This document shows positions 5,440-11,246 of a stretch of DNA of 11,246 nt, piece after piece. Every line of letters starts with the position of its first letter. Position 1 is the stretch's first letter. The notes under the pieces are model-generated. The model was not told the origin of the DNA. It did not search any database and worked only from the letters and a program-made list of their open reading frames with translations. This DNA is from Thermodesulfobacteriota bacterium (GTDB lineage Bacteria > Desulfobacterota > Thermodesulfobacteria > Thermodesulfobacteriales > Thermodesulfobacteriaceae). The DNA is taken from NCBI GenBank assembly GCA_003641645.1, contig QNAZ01000013.1, positions 1 through 11,246 on the forward strand, given 5' to 3'. Position numbers and translations under genes: made by a program.

Positions 5440-6738
5440 TTACTTTTCTCTAAAAGGTTTAACCTTTAAAGTGAGACCCTTTTTTTCAATAACTATCACC
5501 TTACTATTTTTAGGAATATACTCATCTGAGACAGCTTTCCATATTTCACCTTCTACAAATATCTTACCTTCTTCTGGTCCTATATCTTCTATAACTTTTC
5601 CTACTTTATTAATGAGTGCTTCTTTTCCAGAAACAGGTTTTTTTCTGATTGTTTTTATAGCTAAATAGGTTATTCCTCCTAAAACAGCAGAAATAGTTAA
5701 AATTACGCTATATAAAAAGGGTTGGTAAACCCTTAATGATGGTGGGTTTTTTCCAAAAAGCATAAGAGATCCTAATAAAAGGCATATTGTGCCTCCTATG
5801 GCAAGTAGTCCGTGAGATACTATCTGAATTTCCAGAAAGAAAAGAATTCCTCCGAGTATGATTAAAGCAAGTCCTGCATAATTTACAGGCAAAATACTCA
5901 AACCTACTAAGGCAAGGATTAAACAAATAGCACCTATTACTCCAGGAAAAATAGTTCCAGGGTGAGAAAGTTCAAAATAAAGTCCAGCAAGTCCCAACAT
6001 TAAAAGAAAGTAAACCAGATTTGGATTAGTCAAAATTTTTAATATTTTGGTTTTTAAATCTTCCTTAATTTCCTCAATTTTAGCATTTTTTAAACTCAAT
6101 TTTATTTTTTGGTCATCTATTATAATGATTTTTTCATGAGCTTTTTTAATAAGTTCATCTAAATCCTTAGCTATTATTTCTATAACTCCCAATTTAAGGG
6201 CTTCTGTCTCAGTAATACTTCTACTCTTTCTTACTGCCTCTTCTGCAAACTTTTTATTTCTTTTTCTCATCTGAGCAAGATTTTTAGCCCAGGCAACTAA
6301 ATCATTAGTAATTTTTTCCATTACTTTTTCACTTGCTTTACCAGTTAATTCTACTGGATGAGCAGCTCCCACATGTGTTCCAGGAGCCATAGCTGCCAAA
6401 TGGGAAGCAAGTAAAATAAAAGTTCCTGCAGAGGCTGCTCTTGCTCCAGAAGGACTAACATAAACAATAACAGGAACCTTACTTTTTAAAATTTCTTTTA
6501 CAATTTTTCTTGTAGATTCAACTAATCCACCAGGGGTATCTAATTCCACAATTAAAGCCTTTGCTCTTTTATTATTAGCAAAATCAATGCTATATATTAA
6601 AAAATTAGCAATAACAGGTGTTATAGGAGCATCAATTTTAACCAAAAATATTTTATTTTCTTTACAAAAACCTAAGGAATAAATGAAAAAACAACTAATA
6701 AAAAAAGAAATTTTAAGAATTTTTAAAAATTTGTTCAT
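5440..6738 (-). CDS. nfeD: NfeD-family membrane serine protease (ClpP class)
   Basis: Full-length (432-residue) NfeD of the long type: signal peptide or signal anchor (6-24), ClpP/SppA-like serine protease domain (about 28-205), five or so membrane segments (about 238-362) and a C-terminal cytoplasmic OB-fold NfeD domain (about 370-430). The catalytic serine is Ser103 in AASAGTF. Lys152 in AWAKNLAQ is the likely dyad lysine by analogy with the archaeal PH1510 protease (Ser97/Lys138). DTPGG (67-71) and PGTHVGAAHP (119-128) are other family motifs. Relatives cleave the hydrophobic C terminus of stomatin-like (SPFH/slipin) proteins and are usually encoded next to one, but none is seen here. The start is supported by AGGAA about 5 nt upstream and by the signal peptide. 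It overlaps the end of the upstream glycosylase gene by 26 bp and is followed after 1 nt by the small secreted protein. Confidence 0.9.
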   Translation of the reverse strand: MNKFLKILKISFFISCFFIYSLGFCKENKIFLVKIDAPITPVIANFLIYSIDFANNKRAKALIVELDTPGGLVESTRKIVKEILKSKVPVIVYVSPSGARAASAGTFILLASHLAAMAPGTHVGAAHPVELTGKASEKVMEKITNDLVAWAKNLAQMRKRNKKFAEEAVRKSRSITETEALKLGVIEIIAKDLDELIKKAHEKIIIIDDQKIKLSLKNAKIEEIKEDLKTKILKILTNPNLVYFLLMLGLAGLYFELSHPGTIFPGVIGAICLILALVGLSILPVNYAGLALIILGGILFFLEIQIVSHGLLAIGGTICLLLGSLMLFGKNPPSLRVYQPFLYSVILTISAVLGGITYLAIKTIRKKPVSGKEALINKVGKVIEDIGPEEGKIFVEGEIWKAVSDEYIPKNSKVIVIEKKGLTLKVKPFREK

Positions 6739-7393
6739 AAAGTTTCCTAAATTTCTGTAAATCTTCCCATACCAAACGTTTTACAGCAGGATTTTTAAGC
6801 ATATAGTTAGGATGGTAAGTAAAAAGAATAATAAAATCTTTTATCTTTATAGGTTGTCCTCTTATAGAAGAAAAAGTAGGATTGTGTTCAAAAAAAATTT
6901 TAGGAGGTGTAAATCCAAAGGCTAAAATAAGTTTTGGTTTCAAAAATTTGATTTGTTTAAGAAGATAGGTCTTACAAGCTAAAATTTCTTCTAATTCAGG
7001 AGGTCTTCCACCAGGTGTTTTACATTTAACAGCATGAGTAATAAAAAAATCTTCCCGTTTTAATTTTATACTGAGAAGCATTTTTTTAAGAATTTCTTCT
7101 ATAGATCCAACAAAAGGTTTTCCATAAAAATCTTCATCTTTATTTGGATAATCACTGATAAGCATGAGTTTAGACTCTTGATTTCCTTCTCCCCAGATAG
7201 GTTGTTTTCTTGTTCTATGAAGAGGACATTTTTCACAGTTAGCAATAGCATTTTTAATTTTTTCTAAAGTATTTTCAGATAAATGAATATTATTTTGTAA
7301 AAATTTTTTAAATTTTTCAGTAGCTGGAAAAGAGTAAAATCCTAATTCATTCAAATAAACAAAATACTTTTTAATTTCTTCTATAAGATTCAT
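6713..7393 (-). CDS. Family 4 (Fe-S) uracil-DNA glycosylase, divergent
   Basis: 226 residues. A helical N-terminal extension of about 45 residues is followed by a uracil-DNA glycosylase domain of the thermostable iron-sulfur type, which removes uracil arising from cytosine deamination. The four cluster cysteines are in place with family spacing: Cys53 and Cys56 (CEKCPLH), Cys124 (AVKCKTPGGRPP) and Cys140. HPNYMLKNP (194-202) matches the uracil-pocket/DNA-binding motif, and KPKLILAFG (152-160) is the core strand. Two motifs are altered. The usual GEAPG-x-DED reads SDYPNKDED (80-88), putting Asp where the conserved Glu sits. The VG-x-SG-x-LL segment reads VGSIEEIL (95-102). Activity or specificity may therefore differ, and a related family of unknown substrate is possible. 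It is first in a minus-strand operon, behind a consensus promoter giving a leader of only about 5 nt. No Shine-Dalgarno sequence is visible. Confidence 0.82.
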   Translation of the reverse strand: MNLIEEIKKYFVYLNELGFYSFPATEKFKKFLQNNIHLSENTLEKIKNAIANCEKCPLHRTRKQPIWGEGNQESKLMLISDYPNKDEDFYGKPFVGSIEEILKKMLLSIKLKREDFFITHAVKCKTPGGRPPELEEILACKTYLLKQIKFLKPKLILAFGFTPPKIFFEHNPTFSSIRGQPIKIKDFIILFTYHPNYMLKNPAVKRLVWEDLQKFRKLYEQIFKNS

Positions 7394-7404
7394 AATTTCT
7401 AAAA

Positions 7405-7433
7405 ATTATAAAATGAGTTTTTTATCTTGTCAA
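7405..7433 (-). promoter_or_regulatory. Perfect-consensus sigma70 promoter for the glycosylase-nfeD operon
   Basis: On the minus strand TTGACA (7433-7428) is followed after exactly 17 bp by TATAAT (7410-7405), a full match to the bacterial consensus. Initiation is expected near 7398, only about 5 nt before the ATG at 7393. The transcript would be nearly leaderless, which fits the lack of a Shine-Dalgarno sequence. Confidence 0.8.
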
Positions 7434-7455
7434 AATTTCTTACATGGATTAAGAT
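7427..7455 (+). promoter_or_regulatory. Divergent promoter for icd, sharing its -35 with the opposite promoter
   Basis: TTGTCA (7427-7432) and TAAGAT (7450-7455) are 17 bp apart. Initiation would be near 7462 with a leader of about 46 nt. The -35 box lies on the same seven bases (TTGTCAA) as the -35 box of the minus-strand promoter. A second possible -10, GATAAT at 7462-7467, lacks a good -35. Confidence 0.55.
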
Positions 7456-7507
7456 TTTTAGGATAATTTTTAGGGATAAATTTAGGGAATGGAAAAAGGA
7501 GATAAAT

Positions 7508-8731
7508 ATGGGTAAAATAAAGCTTAGATCAGATTTTTCTCTTGATGTTCCAGATGATCCAGAAATTCCTTATATAGAAGGTGATGGAATTGGTCCAGAC
7601 ATAATGAAAGCCACTTTAAAAGTGTTAAATGCAGCTGTTGAAAAAGCTTATAATGGTAAAAGAAAAATTTTTTGGAAAGAAATTTTAGCTGGTGAAAAAG
7701 CTTATAAAGAAACTGGAAATTATTTACCAGAAGAAACTTTACAAACTATAAAAGAATGTGTAGTAGCTTTGAAAGGACCTCTTACAACTCCTGTTGGTGG
7801 TGGTTTTAGGAGTCTTAATGTCACTTTAAGACAGGTTTTAGATCTTTATGTCTGTGTAAGACCTATAAAATGGGTTCCAGGAACTCCATCACCTATTAAA
7901 TATCCAGAAAAGGTAAATATGGTGGTTTTTAGAGAAAATACAGAAGATGTTTATGCAGGAATTGAATATCAGGCAGGTTCAGCAGAGGCTAAAAAACTTA
8001 TAGAATTTATAAAAGAAAACTTTGGGAAAAATATAAGAGATGATTCTGGAATTGGAATTAAGCCAATAAGTAAATTTGGAACCTATAGACTTGTTAGAAA
8101 AGCTATAAAATATGCTTTAGAAAATGGATATCCAAGTGTAACACTTGTTCATAAAGGAAATATAATGAAATATACAGAAGGTGCTTTTAGGAATTGGGGA
8201 TACGAGTTAGCTAAAGAAGAATTTCCAGAAAAAACTGTAATAGAAGCAGAAATTTCAGAAAAATATCCTGATGGAGTTCCAGAAGGAATTATAATTATTA
8301 AAGATAGAATTGCAGATGCTATGTTTCAATGGGCACTTCTAAGACCTGAAGAATATAGTGTTCTTGCGACTCCCAATTTAAATGGAGACTATCTTTCAGA
8401 TGCACTTGCAGCTCAAGTTGGTGGTTTAGGTATGGCACCTGGTGCGAATATTGGAGATGGATACGCTATTTTTGAAGCCACTCATGGTTCAGCTCCTAAA
8501 TATGCAGGACTTGATAAAGTAAATCCCTCATCTCTTATTCTTTCTGGAAAAATGATGTTGGAATATATTGGTTGGAAAGAAGCTGCTGATTTAATATGGA
8601 AAGCTCTTTCTAAAACCATTCAGCAAAAAATTGTTACCTATGATCTTGCAAGACAACTTGAAGGAGCTAAAGAAGTTAAATGTTCTGAATTTGCTGAAGC
8701 TATAGTTAAAAATATCTACGAAGAAATATAA
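7508..8731 (+). CDS. icd: Isocitrate dehydrogenase, NADP-dependent type
   Basis: Cytosolic TCA-cycle enzyme that oxidatively decarboxylates isocitrate to 2-oxoglutarate. The 407 residues, from the ATG at 7508, match the E. coli-type dimeric enzyme (about 415). Substrate residues are RSLNVTLRQ (Ser102, Asn104, Arg108), Arg118, FRENTEDVYAG (141-151) and VHKGNIMKYTEG with Lys216. Metal-site aspartates lie in LNGDYLSD (Asp294, Asp298). The cofactor pocket has HGSAPKY (326-332) with Lys331, Tyr332, Val338 and Tyr378, the positions that in E. coli select NADP over NAD. Ser102 is the site phosphorylated by AceK in E. coli, but no kinase is seen here. The frame could extend 27 codons to a TTG at 7427. 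ATG 7508 is preferred because AGGAG (7498-7502) sits 5 nt before it and because the extension would overlap the promoter. LeuRS follows after 51 bp with no visible terminator. Confidence 0.95.
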   Translation: MGKIKLRSDFSLDVPDDPEIPYIEGDGIGPDIMKATLKVLNAAVEKAYNGKRKIFWKEILAGEKAYKETGNYLPEETLQTIKECVVALKGPLTTPVGGGFRSLNVTLRQVLDLYVCVRPIKWVPGTPSPIKYPEKVNMVVFRENTEDVYAGIEYQAGSAEAKKLIEFIKENFGKNIRDDSGIGIKPISKFGTYRLVRKAIKYALENGYPSVTLVHKGNIMKYTEGAFRNWGYELAKEEFPEKTVIEAEISEKYPDGVPEGIIIIKDRIADAMFQWALLRPEEYSVLATPNLNGDYLSDALAAQVGGLGMAPGANIGDGYAIFEATHGSAPKYAGLDKVNPSSLILSGKMMLEYIGWKEAADLIWKALSKTIQQKIVTYDLARQLEGAKEVKCSEFAEAIVKNIYEEI

Positions 8732-8770
8732 AATATTTCTTTTTAAAAGTGGAATTGTTGTTAAGGGAAA

Positions 8771-8777
8771 AGGGAGG
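8771..8777 (+). promoter_or_regulatory. Strong Shine-Dalgarno of leuS
   Basis: AGGGAGG sits 5 nt before the ATG at 8783. It fixes the leuS start and supports independent, efficient initiation on an icd-leuS transcript. Confidence 0.8.
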
Positions 8778-8782
8778 TATTT

Positions 8783-11246
8783 ATGAAGAAATATGATTTT
8801 TCTTCTATAGAAGCTAAATGGCAAAAACTTTGGGAGGAAAATAAAATTTTTGAAGTAAAGACTGATTTTTCAAAACCTAAATACTATGTTTTAGAAATGT
8901 TTCCTTATCCTTCAGGAAAAATTCATATGGGTCATGTAAGAAATTATACACTTGGAGATATTTTGGCTCGTGTAAAAAGGATGAAAGGATATAATGTGCT
9001 TCATCCTATGGGATGGGATGCTTTTGGACTTCCTGCTGAAAATGCAGCTCTTAAGCACGGAATTCATCCTGCTAAATGGACTTATTCTAATATAGATTAT
9101 ATGAGACAACAATTAAAAAAACTCGGTTTTAGTTACAATTGGAGCAGAGAATTTGCAACATGTGACCCAGAATATTATAAACATGAGCAAAGATTTTTTA
9201 TAGAAATGTATGAAAGAGGTCTTGCTTATAGAAAAAAGACTTTAGTTAATTGGTGTCCATCTTGCAATACAGTTCTTGCTAATGAGCAAGTAGAAGATGG
9301 AGCATGCTGGAGATGTGGGACAGAAGTTACTTTTAAGGAAATGGACGGATGGTTTTTAAAAATTACAGCTTATGCTGAAGAACTTTTAGAGGATTTAAAA
9401 AAATTAGAAGGACATTGGCCTGAAAAAGTTATTGCTATGCAAAGAAACTGGATAGGTAAAAGTGAGGGTGCAGAAATAAAGTTTCCTATACCAGAAATAA
9501 AAGAAGACCTTATTGTTTATACTACCCGTCCAGATACCCTTTACGGAGCAACCTTCGTTTGCATATCTCCTGAACATCCATTGGCGAGAAAAATTGCAGA
9601 AAAAAAAGGTTTGATAAATAAATTAGATAATTTTATAGAAAGAGTCAGAAAACAAAGGAGAGAAATAGAAGCAGATCTTGTAGAAAAAGAGGGTTTATTT
9701 TTAGAAACCTATGCTATACATCCTTTAACAGAAGAAAAGTTACCACTTTTTGCTGCTAATTTTGTTCTCATAGAATATGGAACAGGAGCCATTATGTGTG
9801 TTCCTGCTCATGATCAGAGAGATTTTGAATTTGCTAAAAAATATAAACTTCCTATAAAAGTAGTTATTAGACCAAAGGATAAAGATTTAAGTCCTGAAGA
9901 AATGGAATCTGCATATGAAAAGCCAGGAATTATGATAAATTCTGATATTTTTACTGGACTCGATAGTTTAGAAGGTAAAGTTAAAATAACTACTTATTTA
10001 GAAGAAAAAGGACTTGGTAAAAAAAGAATTACTTATAGATTAAGAGATTGGGGGATTTCACGTCAAAGATATTGGGGTTGTCCAATTCCTATAATTTATT
10101 GTGAAAAATGCGGAATTGTTCCAGAAAGACTTGAAAATCTTCCAGTAGTTTTACCTCTAACTGTTCAAATAGATTCTTCTGGTAAATCTCCTCTCCCTGA
10201 TTTTTCGGAATTTGTAAACACCACTTGTCCTAAATGTGGAGCACCTGCTAAAAGAGAAACAGATACTTTTGACACTTTTATAGAATCTTCTTGGTATTTT
10301 GCAAGATTTGCTTGTCCAAATCATCCAGAAGCTTTTAATAAAGATGATATAAAATACTGGCTTCCTGTGGATCAATATATTGGCGGTATAGAACATGCTA
10401 TTTTACACCTTCTCTATGCCAGATTTTTTACTAAGGTTTTAAGAGATCTTGGATATTTTGATTTAGATGAACCTTTTTCAAACTTATTAACTCAAGGAAT
10501 GGTTATTAAAGAGACATATAAGTGTCCTGTCCATGGTTGGCTTTATCCTAATGAAGTATCTCCTGAAGGGAAATGTTTGAAAGATGGATGTGGAAAAAAG
10601 GTGATAATTGGGAAATTTGAAAAGATGTCTAAAAGTAAGTGTAATATAGTTGATCCAGATCAGATGATAGAAAAATATGGAGCTGATACTGTTAGGCTTT
10701 TTATAGCCTTTGCAGCACCTCCAGAGAAAGACCTTGAATGGAGTGACCGAGGAATAGAAGGTGCTTTCAGATTTTTAAAGAGACTTTATAATTTAGTTAC
10801 AGATTATGCAAAAGATTTAAAAGAAATTTCCTATAATTATGATGAGCTAAAAAAATTACCTGATAATTTATTAAAACTCAGAAGAAAACTTCATCAAACT
10901 ATCAAAAAAGTTTCTGAAGATTTAGAAAAAAGACTTCATTTTAATACTGCAATTGCAGCTATTATGGAATTTTTAAACTTTTTGCAGGATACCTTAAAAA
11001 AAATATCTTTAGAAGATGAAAAATCCAAAAAAGTTTTAAAAGAATGTTTTGAAAAAATTTTACTTCTTATTTCTCCAGTTTGTCCTCATATTGCAGAGGA
11101 ACTTTGGAGAGAATTAGGATATGAAACTTTTATTTCTTTAGAAACTTTTCCAGAATATGACCCAGCTCTTATAGAAGAAGAAACATTTATTCTTGTAATC
11201 CAAGTTAATGGTAAAGTAAGAGATCAGGTGGAAGTTTCAATAGAGC
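8783..11246 (+). CDS. leuS: Leucyl-tRNA synthetase, 3' end missing
   Basis: Class Ia synthetase that charges tRNA-Leu. 821 codons are visible with no stop, so probably only the last 30-50 residues of the C-terminal domain are lost. In order: PYPSGKIHMGH with HIGH-type His48/His51; zinc knuckle Cys158, Cys161, Cys175, Cys178; editing domain (about 225-415) with TTRPDT (247-252) and AHDQRD (342-347, the editing aspartates); second cysteine set 440/443/482/485; DWGISRQRYWG (422-432); a Cys/His group (Cys581, His584, Cys598, Cys603) in the leucine-specific insertion; KMSKS (614-618); anticodon-binding domain; and VNGKVRDQV near the edge. The start is fixed by AGGGAGG (8771-8777) 5 nt before the ATG. 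One contiguous chain contrasts with the split enzyme of Aquifex. Probably cotranscribed with icd, since the 51-bp gap has no terminator or clear promoter. Confidence 0.96.
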   Translation, partial: MKKYDFSSIEAKWQKLWEENKIFEVKTDFSKPKYYVLEMFPYPSGKIHMGHVRNYTLGDILARVKRMKGYNVLHPMGWDAFGLPAENAALKHGIHPAKWTYSNIDYMRQQLKKLGFSYNWSREFATCDPEYYKHEQRFFIEMYERGLAYRKKTLVNWCPSCNTVLANEQVEDGACWRCGTEVTFKEMDGWFLKITAYAEELLEDLKKLEGHWPEKVIAMQRNWIGKSEGAEIKFPIPEIKEDLIVYTTRPDTLYGATFVCISPEHPLARKIAEKKGLINKLDNFIERVRKQRREIEADLVEKEGLFLETYAIHPLTEEKLPLFAANFVLIEYGTGAIMCVPAHDQRDFEFAKKYKLPIKVVIRPKDKDLSPEEMESAYEKPGIMINSDIFTGLDSLEGKVKITTYLEEKGLGKKRITYRLRDWGISRQRYWGCPIPIIYCEKCGIVPERLENLPVVLPLTVQIDSSGKSPLPDFSEFVNTTCPKCGAPAKRETDTFDTFIESSWYFARFACPNHPEAFNKDDIKYWLPVDQYIGGIEHAILHLLYARFFTKVLRDLGYFDLDEPFSNLLTQGMVIKETYKCPVHGWLYPNEVSPEGKCLKDGCGKKVIIGKFEKMSKSKCNIVDPDQMIEKYGADTVRLFIAFAAPPEKDLEWSDRGIEGAFRFLKRLYNLVTDYAKDLKEISYNYDELKKLPDNLLKLRRKLHQTIKKVSEDLEKRLHFNTAIAAIMEFLNFLQDTLKKISLEDEKSKKVLKECFEKILLLISPVCPHIAEELWRELGYETFISLETFPEYDPALIEEETFILVIQVNGKVRDQVEVSIE

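Noticed and set aside
5471..5926. Frames on both strands inside nfeD (plus strand 5471-5668, minus strand 5708-5926)
   Set aside because: Both lie within the NfeD membrane and OB-fold coding sequence. Their apparent hydrophobicity mirrors the true gene.
7427..7507. 27-codon N-terminal extension of isocitrate dehydrogenase from TTG
   Set aside because: The internal ATG at 7508 has a good AGGAG site and gives the family's normal length. The extension overlaps the promoter and has no ribosome binding site.
8591..9112. Minus-strand frames opposite the end of icd and the start of leuS
   Set aside because: They are antisense shadows of conserved genes, with biased composition and no ribosome binding sites.
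10157..10396. Minus-strand frame opposite leuS (79 codons)
   Set aside because: It is a shadow frame inside the conserved LeuRS catalytic region and encodes no recognisable motif.

Overview
The window looks like chromosomal housekeeping DNA from a low-GC (about 30% by eye), Gram-negative, probably thermophilic bacterium. A partial outer-membrane beta-barrel protein and Sec signal peptides point to a double membrane. Proteins rich in Lys and Glu and a family 4 (Fe-S) uracil-DNA glycosylase fit a thermophile. The contiguous leucyl-tRNA synthetase (LeuRS), with a Cys/His knuckle before KMSKS, argues against the split enzyme of Aquifex. A Thermodesulfobacterium-like member of the Desulfobacterota/Thermodesulfobacteria is my best guess, by inference only.

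Layout: (1) 1-821, + strand, 3' part of an outer-membrane barrel gene whose start lies before the window. (2) 822-1560, a 739-bp AT-rich gap with no convincing gene but three sets of short direct repeats, an inverted repeat and, at its right end, a good promoter. (3) 1561-4937, + strand, a tight operon: M18 aminopeptidase, tRNA m1A58 methyltransferase TrmI, then one uninterrupted frame joining the 16S rRNA maturation factor YbeY to pyridoxine 5'-phosphate synthase PdxJ. PdxJ also has its own strong internal ribosome binding site and start. (4) 7393-4914, - strand, an operon of divergent family 4 uracil-DNA glycosylase, NfeD/ClpP-class membrane protease and a small secreted protein of unknown function. 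Its last gene overlaps the end of pdxJ tail to tail. (5) 7394-7507, a compact divergent control region. (6) 7508 to the end, + strand: NADP-type isocitrate dehydrogenase, then leucyl-tRNA synthetase cut by the window edge.

The left operon combines peptide turnover, tRNA/rRNA maturation and vitamin B6 synthesis. The minus-strand operon combines DNA repair with envelope proteolysis. The right transcript combines a TCA-cycle/NADPH enzyme with tRNA charging. I see no mobile element, CRISPR array, RNA gene or defence system. The points most worth a second look are the ybeY-pdxJ read-through with an internal start, the face-to-face promoters sharing one -35 region between the glycosylase and isocitrate dehydrogenase, the changed active-site motif of the glycosylase, and the repeat-bearing gap at 822-1560.
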